From Opitutales bacterium (GTDB taxonomy: Bacteria > Verrucomicrobiota > Verrucomicrobiia > Opitutales > UBA2987): a stretch of DNA of 64,000 nucleotides. This document shows, in pieces, positions 25,949 through 35,086 of this stretch. The translations under genes were made by a program, and so were the position numbers. The stretch's first letter is position 1, and every line of letters starts with the position of its first letter. The notes under the pieces are model-generated. The model made no database searches. It was given only the letters and a program-made list of their open reading frames with translations, and was not told where the DNA came from. The stretch is taken from assembly GCA_021772515.1 (NCBI GenBank), contig JAJFLU010000015.1:1-64000 (forward strand), written 5' to 3'.

Positions 25949-26548
25949 CTAATCGAGAGTTCCCTTGGTCGAAGGGAGTTGGCCGGATTGCCGGGGGTCG
26001 ATAGAGGAGGCTCTGTCGAGGGCACGCGCGAAACCCTTAAAAATCGCCTCGGCGATATGGTGGGGTTCGTCACCGTATTCCAGTTCGATATGCACATTGG
26101 CTTTCGCCGTGTTGGCAAACGCCTGAAAAAATTCTCGCACCAATCCGATGTTGAAATCCCGCACAAGCCGTTCCCTGCTTTCCACCCGATAGACCAGGGC
26201 AGCCCGACCCCCGAGATCGATGACCACTCGGGCCAATGTTTCATCCATCGGCATTAGAAAAAAACCATAGCGGCAAATTCCCAGCTTGTCTCCAAGGGCT
26301 TCGTTGACCGCTTTTCCTAAGACAATTCCGATATCTTCAACCGTGTGGTGATAATCAACCGCAACATCTCCCTCGGCCCGCAAATCGATGTCGAAGAGGC
26401 CATGCCGGGCAAAAAGGTCGAACATGTGATCCATGAAAGGTATCCCCGTGTCCGCCGAGCATTTGCCTTCGCCGTCAAGGGTCAGGCGCAAAGAGATATC
26501 GGTCTCCTCTGTTTTACGGGTTATTTTTGCTGTGCGTGGTTTATCCAT
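25949..26548 (-). CDS. hisB: imidazoleglycerol-phosphate dehydratase
   Basis: The 199-residue protein is the monofunctional dehydratase that makes imidazole acetol phosphate; it lacks the phosphatase domain found in E. coli HisB. The manganese-binding repeats are present: [30 protein letters not shown], and near the end [23 protein letters not shown]. It overlaps hisC by 28 bases, pointing to translational coupling. Confidence 0.97.
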   Translation of the reverse strand: MDKPRTAKITRKTEETDISLRLTLDGEGKCSADTGIPFMDHMFDLFARHGLFDIDLRAEGDVAVDYHHTVEDIGIVLGKAVNEALGDKLGICRYGFFLMPMDETLARVVIDLGGRAALVYRVESRERLVRDFNIGLVREFFQAFANTAKANVHIELEYGDEPHHIAEAIFKGFARALDRASSIDPRQSGQLPSTKGTLD

Positions 26549-27624
26549 GAGTCAATGGCTTCCAGGAGTAAATTCATCTGTTTATCGGTTCCCACACTGA
26601 TTCGGAGAAAACCGGCTGTCAACGAGCTACCTCCAAAATAGCGGACCAGGATTTTGCGTTTTCTGAGGTATTTAAAAAGATTTTCGGCCACCTCGGCGCC
26701 GGTTTCCCCTCGGGAATTGCGGGGTTCGGTGAAAAGAAAATTCGCCTGAGATGGATAGGTGAACCAATTCCTGTCGCGCAGCACTCTATAAAAACACTCT
26801 CTCGTAAAGTTAATTTTCTCGATGATTTTGCGGTAATATTCTTGATCTCCGAACGCGGCCAACGCTCCTGCCTGACTGAGCCGGTTCACATTATAGCTGT
26901 CCCGAACCCGGTCGAGAATCTCGATTACCTCGGGAGCCGCCAGCACATACCCCACCCTCAAGCCAGCAAGTCCGTGGGATTTTGAGAAAGTCCTCGTGAT
27001 AGCCAAATTCGGGTATTTTCCCAAAAGAGGCACGGCATCCTCACGGGCGAAGGCGGCGTAGGCCTCGTCCACAACCAGCAAGCCGCCAAACTCCTCCAAA
27101 ATGGCTGCGATTTGGCCACGGGAATAACCCACTCCGGTAGGCGCATTGGGAGAGGTCAGAAAAAAAATGGCCGCGCCACTGTGAGCGATTTTTCCGGTTT
27201 CCAAGAGCATATCGCGGCCACAGAGCACCTTGCGGACAGGGGCTTTTTGAATCCCCGCGAGAATGGGGTAAAGCGAGTAGCCGGGCTCCAGCATTCCAAC
27301 CGAGGCCCCGCTGTCGGAAAAGGCTCGTATAAGCAGATTGAGCACATCGTCCGAGCCATTGCCGACGAGGGCCTGTGCGGGGTCCACTCGATGAAAATCG
27401 GCGATTGCCTGGCGCAGGGGTTCGCTTTTCGGGCCAGGATATAGCGGGAGCCGCTGCAATTCGGATGCAATTGCCTCCCCAATGCGCGGACTTGGAGGAT
27501 AGGGATTTTCGTTGGTGTTCAGCTTCAGCCAATCATCGCCATCGGGCTGCTCACCCGGCGTGTAAGGCGCCATGGCTTCGATATGGGGCAATGCCTGCGG
27601 AACGTTTTTATGGGTTCGACTCAT
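26521..27624 (-). CDS. hisC: histidinol-phosphate aminotransferase
   Basis: The 367-residue fold-type I PLP enzyme transaminates imidazole acetol phosphate with glutamate. The substrate-loop motif [13 protein letters not shown] (about 32-44), [18 protein letters not shown] and the PLP lysine in [17 protein letters not shown] are all present. It starts within the hisD stop codon (TAATG overlap) and overlaps hisB by 28 bases, so the three genes form a tight operon. Confidence 0.96.
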   Translation of the reverse strand: MSRTHKNVPQALPHIEAMAPYTPGEQPDGDDWLKLNTNENPYPPSPRIGEAIASELQRLPLYPGPKSEPLRQAIADFHRVDPAQALVGNGSDDVLNLLIRAFSDSGASVGMLEPGYSLYPILAGIQKAPVRKVLCGRDMLLETGKIAHSGAAIFFLTSPNAPTGVGYSRGQIAAILEEFGGLLVVDEAYAAFAREDAVPLLGKYPNLAITRTFSKSHGLAGLRVGYVLAAPEVIEILDRVRDSYNVNRLSQAGALAAFGDQEYYRKIIEKINFTRECFYRVLRDRNWFTYPSQANFLFTEPRNSRGETGAEVAENLFKYLRKRKILVRYFGGSSLTAGFLRISVGTDKQMNLLLEAIDSWINHAQQK

Positions 27625-28919
27625 TATTTATCGAACCGAATTTGGAGGGACCGGCCATGGGCATCGAGTTTTTCGAGTTCGCTGAAGGCCTTCACCACTG
27701 GGCGCGCCCGGACAAGGCTTCGGGGCCCATATTGAACAAGGCTGCTGCGTCGAAAAAAATCGGTGATGGACAGGCCGCTAAAAAATTTGCCCGTCCCACC
27801 GGTGGGAAGCGTATGGCTGGGACCCGCGGTGAAATCGCCTAAAACCGTTGGTGTGTGGTCGCCCAAAAATATGGCGCCGACATTGCGGACTTTCTTGGAG
27901 AACGAATTGAGAAGGCGCTTTTCGATATGCAGTTCAAGGTGTTCCGGAGCAATGGTTTCCGCCAGACTACGGGCCTGATCGAGGTCATCCACCAAAATGG
28001 CCAGAAAATCACTTTTGAGAATCGAACGGATCAACGACGCCCGGCTCAAATCCGCCAGTTGTAACTTGATTTCAATTTCGACTTCACGAAAGAAGTTCTC
28101 CTCGGTCGAGGCCAGAAACAACCTGCCGCCGAGCCCGTGTTCAGCCTGAGCCAGAAGATCGGCAGCCACCAAGGCGGGTTTGGCGCTTTTGTCCGCGACA
28201 ATCATCACCTCGCTGGGACCGGGTAGCAGATCCACCCCCGCAATGCCGAAAACCTGCCGCTTGGCCTCGGTAACATAGGCGTTTCCAGGACCAAATATTT
28301 TGCAAACGGATGGGATTGTGGCGGTTCCGTAGGCCATCGCGCCGATTGCCTGAATCCCCCCGATGCGATAAACCTCCTCGATTCCACAATAGTTCAGGGC
28401 GGCCAAGAGACCGGGATTCAGCGCGCCATCTGGCCCCGGAGGAGTGAAAACGGCGATTTCGGGAACTTTGGCGAGGCGTGCAAGGGCAGCCGTCATCACC
28501 ACCGTGGAAACGAGGGGAACTTTGCCTCCGGGCACATAGATGCCGACGCGTTCGAGAGGATGAAAACGCTCTCCCACCATTGCCCGGTGAGGATTTTTCG
28601 CCTTCCACGAAATTGGCAAACTTCTCCGGTGAAACTCCTCGACGCAATGGATGGCGATTTTAACCGCCCTCTTCTGAGCCTTGGAGAGATTTTTACCGGC
28701 GTTTCTGATTTCCCCGGTCTCGATTCTGAATTGCTTTGGCGAGAGTCGAACATTGTCGAATCTGGATGTGTATTCAGAAACGGCCTTGTCGCCGTCAATT
28801 TCAATTGCCTGTAGTATTCGGGCTACCTGATCACGAAATTCCGGCGTGCCACGGGTGTTTCGGCAATATTTTGCCAATCTTCGGGAAAAACCCGGAGCAG
28901 TGTATCGAAGCAGACGCAT
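27624..28919 (-). CDS. hisD: histidinol dehydrogenase
   Basis: The 431-residue protein carries out the last two steps of histidine synthesis, oxidising histidinol to histidine with NAD. The sequence has ERVGIYVPGGKVPLVSTVVMTAALA, the GPGNAYVTEAKRQVFG NAD region, LLAQAEHGLGGRLFL with the catalytic His, and TAGPSHTLPTGGTGKFFSGL near the end. It is first in the hisDCBH run, with an overlap of one base into hisC. The upstream LolA-like gene ends 15 bases from its product frame on the same strand. Confidence 0.97.
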   Translation of the reverse strand: MRLLRYTAPGFSRRLAKYCRNTRGTPEFRDQVARILQAIEIDGDKAVSEYTSRFDNVRLSPKQFRIETGEIRNAGKNLSKAQKRAVKIAIHCVEEFHRRSLPISWKAKNPHRAMVGERFHPLERVGIYVPGGKVPLVSTVVMTAALARLAKVPEIAVFTPPGPDGALNPGLLAALNYCGIEEVYRIGGIQAIGAMAYGTATIPSVCKIFGPGNAYVTEAKRQVFGIAGVDLLPGPSEVMIVADKSAKPALVAADLLAQAEHGLGGRLFLASTEENFFREVEIEIKLQLADLSRASLIRSILKSDFLAILVDDLDQARSLAETIAPEHLELHIEKRLLNSFSKKVRNVGAIFLGDHTPTVLGDFTAGPSHTLPTGGTGKFFSGLSITDFFRRSSLVQYGPRSLVRARPVVKAFSELEKLDAHGRSLQIRFDK

Positions 28920-28934
28920 GTCTTTGCGCCCTAA

Positions 28935-29687
28935 TCAGGGCTTTTTCTCGCCCGTGCGTTTGGGCGGGGCAAAGTTAGGCAGCTCAAAATATGAATCATC
29001 CAATTCCTCGTTCAGGATGATTTCGGTAAATTCCACCGTGTTTACAATTTCTCCATCGATCAGTGAAATAACTTTTTGTGGAAAACGAACCCCATCGACG
29101 ACCATTTGCCCTACTTCCCTAATTTCGAGCCCCTGGTCATTGAGTGTGGAAATAAGATCGCCCGTTTTTACGTCGAAATATCGCTCATAATAGATTTCAG
29201 CACCGTAATGAAATACCAGCACCCGCGCTTCACGGCCATCTTTGGTTTGCACTCCCTTATCGATTATTTTTCCTCGAATTTTATCAAATCCGGCAAAAAA
29301 ATTCAAATTATCGTGAGTGTTGGCCCGCATTCGTTTCAGATCCGCTGCATTGAGAATTTCCAGATTCCATGAATTTGGATTGCTCGGCGAAAAACGGCGA
29401 TTCCAACCCTCATAATTGTCAAGCGCCGTGGTGAGAATGGTATTTCCCTCGGAGACATCCATCCGTTGTTGGTAAGGCTTCTTGAAGAGAATTTCAATGG
29501 CGCCTTCACTATTCTTGTTGGCGGAGGTATATTTACCTTTGAAATGAATCGTGTGGACCGCGTTTAGCACCTCATCGCCGCCAAGGTGCTGACGGGCGCT
29601 GGCAATCACCTCCTCGACCGTGGAGTCCGCGGGCAAAGATGTGGCAAGCAGGATCGTCGATATCGAAAATACAATCAATCTGTTCAT
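28935..29687 (-). CDS. secreted LolA-like protein
   Basis: The 250-residue protein begins with a signal peptide (MNRLIVFSISTILLATSLPA). It then shows the pattern EVIASARQHLGGDEVLNAVHTIHFKGKYTS, common in proteins annotated as outer-membrane lipoprotein-sorting (LolA-like), followed by alternating strands. I chose the ATG at 29687 because it gives a clean signal sequence; the ATG at 29738 adds 17 residues with a charged start. It lacks the conserved residues that would show true LolA function, so the role is open. It lies upstream of hisD on the same strand with a 15-base gap. Confidence 0.6.
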   Translation of the reverse strand: MNRLIVFSISTILLATSLPADSTVEEVIASARQHLGGDEVLNAVHTIHFKGKYTSANKNSEGAIEILFKKPYQQRMDVSEGNTILTTALDNYEGWNRRFSPSNPNSWNLEILNAADLKRMRANTHDNLNFFAGFDKIRGKIIDKGVQTKDGREARVLVFHYGAEIYYERYFDVKTGDLISTLNDQGLEIREVGQMVVDGVRFPQKVISLIDGEIVNTVEFTEIILNEELDDSYFELPNFAPPKRTGEKKP

Positions 29688-29864
29688 GGCTGGCTTAATA
29701 GTTGTAATAGATATGCGTATGAAAAGCGCAAAGTTCATCTGCTTCGTGAAAAAGTTGTTTTGTATCCATCAATTGACCACAGAACGGCCTTTGTGTTCAA
29801 ATCCAATTTCTGGAATCGGGTGAAGTGGCTGGAAAGTGAACGTATTGATAAATTCCGACAAGGC

Positions 29865-30098
29865 CTAAAATTTCAGTCTCGAATTGAGAAAACCGCAGGC
29901 GGGACAGTTATCAGTACCTTTGAGCTTTTTATTGGTGTACAATTTCCCGCATTTCACGCAATGGAAAACTCCCTGCGAGCGCTCGGCTTCGTAGAGATGT
30001 TTTTCGCGCCGGTCGTAGAAATACCAAAGGCCCATTATAACGGCCAAACCAACCGATATGCAGAGGAGTAAAAAGGTTTCCAGATCGAGGGTTATCAA
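29865..30098 (-). CDS. small membrane protein with zinc ribbon
   Basis: This 77-residue protein has one N-terminal transmembrane helix (LETFLLLCISVGLAVIMGLWYF, about 6-27), then a charged linker and a zinc-ribbon-like part with CVKCG (Cys47, Cys50) and CPACG (about Cys65, Cys68). The layout is a membrane anchor facing a four-Cys knuckle. I do not recognise a named family. It lies 137 bases downstream of rplQ on the same strand. Confidence 0.6.
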   Translation of the reverse strand: MITLDLETFLLLCISVGLAVIMGLWYFYDRREKHLYEAERSQGVFHCVKCGKLYTNKKLKGTDNCPACGFLNSRLKF

Positions 30099-30200
30099 AT
30101 CGAGAAGGTCGCTGCTGATTCAGGGTTGAAAGTATATTTTGCGGATTCGCATTTTTAACCGAAAACCGGACCAAAAATCAACAATCAAGGTGCGGACAAA

Positions 30201-30218
30201 GGTGGTTTATCGTCCACC
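30201..30218 (-). terminator. weak hairpin after rplQ
   Basis: On the minus strand GGTGG and CCACC pair around an 8-base loop and are followed by TTTG, about 20-35 bases past the rplQ stop codon. The stem is short and the T-run is only three bases, so this is a weak candidate for ending the long ribosomal transcript. Confidence 0.25.
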
Positions 30219-30235
30219 GTCGCGACAATGCCGAC

Positions 30236-30925
30236 TCAACTCTGCTTTTCGGGGTCTTCTTCCGGGGCAGTGTCCTCGCCTTCCGCCTCTTTCGCCTCGA
30301 CAACGGGTTCTTCAGCTATGTCTTCCTCGACGGTCTCAGCTTCAACTTCAGCTACAGTTTCGGCTTCCGGCTCCGATTCCTCGACGATATTCGCCTCGAC
30401 AGCCTCCGGTTCGACCGAATTTTCCTCCTCCGCCTCTGGGGCTGGAATTGTTTCAACCTCGCTCACGCTCTCTTGCTGGGAGGCAACACTCTTTTTTGCC
30501 CGGGATTTCTTTGTCTTTTTCCGGCGGGAAGATTTGTAGCCTTCGTCGGCTCCGTCGATCAACTCGATGAGGGCCATTTCTGCGGCATCACCAATTCTGG
30601 CGCCCAATTTGTAAATCCGGGTATAGCCGCCGTTTCTTTCCATAAATTCCTCGACACGACTCTCGAAGAGATTGTGCACGACGGATTTATCGCGAACTCT
30701 GGCGATGGCAAGGCGGCGCAGATAAAGAGCGCGCTCGGGGGTTGCCGTCTTGGCTTTTTTGGCCATCGTAATGATTTTTTCGACAAAGGGACGGAGGGCC
30801 TTGGCCTTGGGCAAGGTGGTCTGGATCCTGCCGTGCTTTAGCAGGGCGGTTGCCAAGTTGGCCATAAGAGCAATGCGATGCTCTTTTTTTACCCCTAACT
30901 GGTTACTATGTTTGCGATGGCGCAT
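30236..30925 (-). CDS. rplQ: ribosomal protein L17 with long acidic C-terminal tail
   Basis: Residues 1 to about 125 are a normal bacterial L17, near the tunnel exit of the 50S subunit: MRHRKHSNQLGVKKEHRIALMANLATALLKHGRIQTTLPKAKALRPFVEKII at the start, and NGGYTRIYKLGARIGDAAEMALIEL near the end. Beyond this come a short basic stretch (RRKKTKKSRAKK) and an acidic tail to residue 229. In the last 83 residues I count 32 Asp/Glu and only 2 Lys. L17 usually ends near 115-130 residues, though some lineages have acidic extensions. It is last in the alpha operon, 42 bases after rpoA. Confidence 0.96.
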   Translation of the reverse strand: MRHRKHSNQLGVKKEHRIALMANLATALLKHGRIQTTLPKAKALRPFVEKIITMAKKAKTATPERALYLRRLAIARVRDKSVVHNLFESRVEEFMERNGGYTRIYKLGARIGDAAEMALIELIDGADEGYKSSRRKKTKKSRAKKSVASQQESVSEVETIPAPEAEEENSVEPEAVEANIVEESEPEAETVAEVEAETVEEDIAEEPVVEAKEAEGEDTAPEEDPEKQS

Positions 30926-30967
30926 GAAATGAAGTGGGCCTGAGCCGTAATATTTTTAAAGTTGAAA

Positions 30968-31975
30968 TTAGATATCAGTGCGTGATTCGAGAAGACGCTC
31001 ATCGATTTTCATTCCCAGCGAAAGTCCCAATTGCTCGAGCTTCGCTTTGATTTCATTAAGGGATTTTTTCCCGAAATTGCGATATTTGAGCATTTCCTGC
31101 TCACTTTTCATGGCCAACTCGCCGACTGTGGTGATATTGGCGTTGTTCAGGCAATTCGCCGCGCGGACGGATAGCTCGATTTCATTGACGCTCATATTGA
31201 GCAATTTGCGCAGTTTGTTCTGCTCCTCGCTCACTTCCGCCTGTTCGCTCTCGAATTCGACTGGCACTTCGCTCATTTGATCGAAGACATCCAGATGGTG
31301 TTTGAGGATGGCCGCTGAGAGTCTAAGGGATTCCTCAGCCGTCACTCGGCCATCGGTCCAAATTTCCAGGATCAGCCTGTCGTAATCGGTCATCTGGCCG
31401 ACGCGGGTATTTTCGATGGAAAATTTGACCAGCGTAACCGGACTGAAAAGCGAATCGATGGCGATAACTCCGATGGGTTGATCGGGGGATTTATTTTCCT
31501 CTCCCTGGCAATATCCACGCCCGACTTTAATCTCAAGTTCGGCTAAAAACCGTTGTTTCTTGTCGAGGGTGCAAATAACCTGACCGGGATTCATGATCTC
31601 GATGTTGGCATCTTGCTGGATATCGGCAGCGGTTACCTGTCCCTCTTTCTCGACATCGATGAGGAGCTTGATGGGTTCCCGGTTATGGGACTTTATGAGA
31701 ACCTTTTTCAGGTTCAGCACAATGTCGGTGACATCCTCCATGACTCCTTCGATGCTCTGGAATTCGTGGTCCACCCCATCGATTTTTATTGAAGAGATGG
31801 CCGCTCCTTCAATGGAACTGAGCAGAACCCGGCGCAGCGAATTGCCGATGGTATGCCCGTAGCCGGTCTCAAAAGGCTCGGCAATGAATTTTGCGTAATT
31901 TTGCGAAGCGTCCTCTTCCTCAATGGTGAGACGCCTAGGCAGTTCAAATTTTCCTAATCGTATCTGCATCTTCAA
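30968..31975 (-). CDS. rpoA: RNA polymerase alpha subunit
   Basis: The 335-residue protein has the alpha N-terminal dimerisation domain (FETGYGHTIGNSLRRVLLSSIEGAAISSIKIDGV) and the C-terminal domain that binds UP elements and activators (LSVRAANCLNNANITTVGELA, with the Arg equivalent to E. coli Arg265). The length is standard. It is between rpsD and rplQ, as in most bacteria. Confidence 0.98.
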   Translation of the reverse strand: MKMQIRLGKFELPRRLTIEEEDASQNYAKFIAEPFETGYGHTIGNSLRRVLLSSIEGAAISSIKIDGVDHEFQSIEGVMEDVTDIVLNLKKVLIKSHNREPIKLLIDVEKEGQVTAADIQQDANIEIMNPGQVICTLDKKQRFLAELEIKVGRGYCQGEENKSPDQPIGVIAIDSLFSPVTLVKFSIENTRVGQMTDYDRLILEIWTDGRVTAEESLRLSAAILKHHLDVFDQMSEVPVEFESEQAEVSEEQNKLRKLLNMSVNEIELSVRAANCLNNANITTVGELAMKSEQEMLKYRNFGKKSLNEIKAKLEQLGLSLGMKIDERLLESRTDI

Positions 31976-32086
31976 TTAATTAGTTAATTAGCGTTTGAAT
32001 CACATCCCCCGGCCCTTCCATACATACAACGAAAATGCCCGGGAAATTGAAAATTGTTTAATTTATCGACCTCTATCCTTGTCCGT

Positions 32087-32695
32087 TTACCGGCTGTAAA
32101 ACTCCACGATGAGCTGCACGTTGACTCCGGGCTCGACTTCACCAGCTTCCGGCAATCGGTTAATTTTCGCTCGCAGGGAGTCATCGTTGCGGCTCAACCA
32201 AGTTGGCGTAACCCGCATCCGGGTATCCTCGATGCAGCGGGTGGCAAGCTGACGCGATGAGGTGCCGGCTTTGACTTCGATCTCCTCCCCGGCGACTACT
32301 TGATAGCTGGGGATATCCACTTTGCAGCCATCGACCTTGATGTGGCCGTGATTGACAAATTGACGGGCCTGGGGCCTGGTTTTGGCAAATCCGAGAAGGT
32401 AGATAACATTGTCCAACCGTGTCTCCAGAATTTGCAGAAAAATTTCCCCGGTCACACCCCGTCTGTTTTTAGCCCGTTGAAAGGCGAGCCGGAATTGTTT
32501 TTCGGTGAGGCCGTACATGTAGCGGAGTTTCTGTTTTTCGAGGAGGCCCACGGCGTAATCGCTGACCTTGCGGCGATGGCGCTGGCCGTGTTGGCCGGGC
32601 AGGTAAGGCCTCCGCTCGAACGCTTTGTTCGGCGCAAAGACGGCCATGCCGAATTTGCGATTCATGCGTGTGGTCGGTCCGGTATAACGAGACAT
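32087..32695 (-). CDS. rpsD: ribosomal protein S4
   Basis: The 202-residue primary 16S rRNA-binding protein has the N-terminal GQHGQ...RKVSDYAVGLLEKQKLRYMYGLTEKQFR and the S4 domain (RLDNVIYLLGFAKTRPQARQFVNHGHIKVDG). It has no CxxC zinc motif, so it is the zinc-free form. In many bacteria S4 represses the alpha operon by binding a pseudoknot leader near rpsM; I see no such structure here. A 111-base gap separates it from rpoA. Confidence 0.98.
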   Translation of the reverse strand: MSRYTGPTTRMNRKFGMAVFAPNKAFERRPYLPGQHGQRHRRKVSDYAVGLLEKQKLRYMYGLTEKQFRLAFQRAKNRRGVTGEIFLQILETRLDNVIYLLGFAKTRPQARQFVNHGHIKVDGCKVDIPSYQVVAGEEIEVKAGTSSRQLATRCIEDTRMRVTPTWLSRNDDSLRAKINRLPEAGEVEPGVNVQLIVEFYSR

Positions 32696-32734
32696 TTTTT
32701 AGATTTCCGAGAAAAAGGTTAGGTTAGTGAAAAT

Positions 32735-33712
32735 TTAGACACGACGGCGCTTGGGTGGGCGGCAGCCATTGTGCGGGACGGGGGTGACATCGGTCAATGA
32801 GGCTACGATAAAGCCAAGAGATTGCAACGCCCGGACGGCAGAGTCACGGCCCATTCCAGGGCCTTTTACGCGAACTTCTATTTCTCTGAGGCCGTGCCCC
32901 ATGGCAGTGCGTCCGGCATCTTGAGTGACTACCTGCGCGGCAAAGGCGGTGGATTTGCGCGAGCCACGGAATCCGCATTTTCCCGCGCTGGACCATGAGA
33001 TCACATTTCCGTTTTTGTCGCTGAAAGTTACTTTGGTATTATTGAAAGTGGCCAGAATATGGACGATCCCGGAGGTGATGTTTTTACTGCCTTTTGCCCG
33101 ACGGACTTTGAGATCGCCGATATCTGTCTTGAGCAGATCCTGAGCAGAGGGCGCTTTGGGTTTGGCATCCTCCTTTTTTGCGTCCTCTTGATCCGGAGCT
33201 TTGTCTTTTTCTGCGCTATCCTCTTTCTTGCTTGCAGGCTCGGCCTTTTTCTTTGGTTCAGGCGCTGGCTTGTCGGTTTTTTCAGCGCTCTTTTCGGGAG
33301 CTGCCGCTACAACCTCGACGGGAGCGGAAGTCTTTTTCGGCTTCTTCACCTCTTTTTTCGGTGATTCCTCCTTTTCGACGCTTTTTGGCGCAGCTTTTTT
33401 CTTGGCCGCTTTCTTTACGGGTTTGGCCGCCGGTTCTTCGGCTTTTTCTTCGGCTTTTTCTGGAACGGCCTCTGCGGATTCGGTGGAAGCAGGAGCCTTT
33501 TTCGCTTTTTTTGCCACCTTTTTAACCGCTGCCTTCTTTTTCACCGTTTTTTTCTTGGCAGCGGGTTCCGTAGTTTCTGACTTTTTCTTGGCAGTCTTCT
33601 TTACAGTTTTGGGCGTAGGCTTACTGGCTTTTTTTTCGCTCTTTTCGGGAGCAGCTTCCGCATTCTCCACGGGAGGTGGAGTATCGTTGGATTGTTTTTC
33701 TTCTTCGCTCAT
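32735..33712 (-). CDS. rpsK: ribosomal protein S11 with ~200-residue Lys/Ala-rich N-terminal extension
   Basis: Residues about 204-325 form a normal S11, a platform protein of the 30S subunit ([70 protein letters not shown]). Residues 1-200 are an extra low-complexity tail; I count 54 Lys and about 37 Ala. It has three degenerate repeats around the word (A/V)PEK at about 22, 84 and 139. There is no ATG, GTG or TTG just before the core (the nearest Leu and Val codons are CTG, CTC and GTC). The upstream rpsM stop is 30 bases away, so the whole frame is likely translated. Confidence 0.95.
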   Translation of the reverse strand: MSEEEKQSNDTPPPVENAEAAPEKSEKKASKPTPKTVKKTAKKKSETTEPAAKKKTVKKKAAVKKVAKKAKKAPASTESAEAVPEKAEEKAEEPAAKPVKKAAKKKAAPKSVEKEESPKKEVKKPKKTSAPVEVVAAAPEKSAEKTDKPAPEPKKKAEPASKKEDSAEKDKAPDQEDAKKEDAKPKAPSAQDLLKTDIGDLKVRRAKGSKNITSGIVHILATFNNTKVTFSDKNGNVISWSSAGKCGFRGSRKSTAFAAQVVTQDAGRTAMGHGLREIEVRVKGPGMGRDSAVRALQSLGFIVASLTDVTPVPHNGCRPPKRRRV

Positions 33713-33742
33713 TTTTTATAGTAAATTTTAAAAAACTTAACT

Positions 33743-34117
33743 CTAAGCTTTTCTCTTAATTCCGACCGTTTTCCGCTTACCTTTGCGGGTGCGGGCATTA
33801 CATTGGGTGCGCTGACCCCGCACGGGCAAGCCTCGGCGGTGGCGCAAACCCCGATAACAATTGATCGCCTGAAGTCGTTTCAAATCCGAGGAGATTTCTC
33901 GCCGTAGATCGCCTTCGATACGGTATTGCTTCTCACTGATCACCTCCATCAGGTGATTGATATCGGTTTCCGACAGGTCTTTAGCCTTCATGTCGGGGTC
34001 GAGCCCGGAGGCCTTCACAATGCTGTCGGCACGTGTTGGCCCGATACCATACATATAGCGTAGGGCATAGGGCAATTTTTTGTGGCCTGGTATATCGACT
34101 CCGAGAATGCGTGGCAT
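33743..34117 (-). CDS. rpsM: ribosomal protein S13
   Basis: The 124-residue protein is S13 at the head of the 30S subunit, contacting the 50S subunit and P-site tRNA. Diagnostic parts are MPRILGVDIPGHKKLPYALRYMYGIGPTRADSI and the basic C-terminal tail CYRGLRHRRGLPVRGQRTQCNARTRKGKRKT. It opens the alpha-operon part. The gene for L36, often just before it, is not present here; map is its upstream neighbour, 78 bases away. Confidence 0.98.
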   Translation of the reverse strand: MPRILGVDIPGHKKLPYALRYMYGIGPTRADSIVKASGLDPDMKAKDLSETDINHLMEVISEKQYRIEGDLRREISSDLKRLQAINCYRGLRHRRGLPVRGQRTQCNARTRKGKRKTVGIKRKA

Positions 34118-34195
34118 GGGCTGGTATTTCCTGGTACGGCGGTTTACTTAAATGTGAAAAGGGCAGAAAGTATCAAATAAATTCTTTTTGAAAAG

Positions 34196-34963
34196 CTAAT
34201 TCTTCGTAATGGTCAATATTTCTGGGCCATTGTGGGTTATCAGCACGGTGTGCTCGAAATGGGCGGAGGGTTTGCCATCGCGGGTGAAGGCAGTCCAGCC
34301 ATCGGAACTCATTTGCACTTCGGCGCGGCCAAGGTTTACCATTGGCTCGATGGCGAGGGTCATCCCGGCTTTTAGCTTCTTACCGGTCCGGGGTTGACCA
34401 AAATTGGGAATCTGCGGTTCCTCGTGCATGGATTTACCGACCCCATGCCCCACAAAATCGCGCACGATGGTAAAGGGATGGGTCTCGATGTATTTCTGCA
34501 CGGCATGAGAAATATCGCCCACTCGTTTACCGGGGCGGGCTTGGTCGATGCCCTGATAGAGGGCCGTTTCGGTCGAGCGAACGAGTTTTTCAACCTGCGG
34601 ATCTGCCTGCCCAATGAGATAGGTGCGGGCGTTGTCTCCGATAAATCCGCTATAGGTCACTGTGACGTCCAGGGTAACATTGTCGCCCTCTCGCAATACA
34701 CGTTTCAATGAGCCAATGCCGTGGACGATCTCTTCGTTGACCGAGATACAGGTATAGGCGGGGAAAAAGCGATTACCGATCCGGTAGTTGTAAACGGTGC
34801 TGACAGCCCCATAACTCTCGATCAACTGTTTGCCGATCTGATCGAGATCGTAGGTATTTATGCCGGGGGCCAGATAGGTGGACAGCTTTTCCAGTACAGT
34901 GGCTGCAATCTTGCAGGCTTCACGCATTTTCTGGATTTCTTCCTCCGTTTTTATGGGAATCAT
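34196..34963 (-). CDS. map: type I methionine aminopeptidase
   Basis: The 255-residue metallopeptidase removes the initiator Met from new proteins. The five metal ligands can be seen: two Asp in LDVTVTYSGFIGDNARTY, His in FVGHGVGKSMHEEP, Glu in LAIEPMVNLG and Glu in FEHTVLIT. It lies between secY and rpsM, the standard spc-operon place, but adk and infA, which often flank it, are missing. A small AATCGCAA/TTGCGATT inverted repeat (34987-35005) lies in the 123-base gap to secY. Confidence 0.97.
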   Translation of the reverse strand: MIPIKTEEEIQKMREACKIAATVLEKLSTYLAPGINTYDLDQIGKQLIESYGAVSTVYNYRIGNRFFPAYTCISVNEEIVHGIGSLKRVLREGDNVTLDVTVTYSGFIGDNARTYLIGQADPQVEKLVRSTETALYQGIDQARPGKRVGDISHAVQKYIETHPFTIVRDFVGHGVGKSMHEEPQIPNFGQPRTGKKLKAGMTLAIEPMVNLGRAEVQMSSDGWTAFTRDGKPSAHFEHTVLITHNGPEILTITKN

Positions 34964-35086
34964 GAGATGTTAAAAGAATTCGCCTAAATCGCAAAAATTG
35001 CGATTGGGGCCGTTTTAAAAAAAATCGCCAACGTCTGAAAATCAACTGGAGCCGAGATCATATTTTTGGAGCATTTGCGCCGCCAT

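Noticed and set aside
33113-33712. S11 extension as a separate histone-like gene fused by error
   Set aside because: The tail runs in frame into the core without stop or start codons between, and spacing to rpsM is normal; a sequencing error is possible but nothing in the sequence points to one.
34118-35086. Hidden rpmJ (L36) or infA gene around map
   Set aside because: Neither spacer contains a frame with the four-Cys/His L36 pattern or an IF1-like S1 fold; the spacers are 78 and 123 bases.
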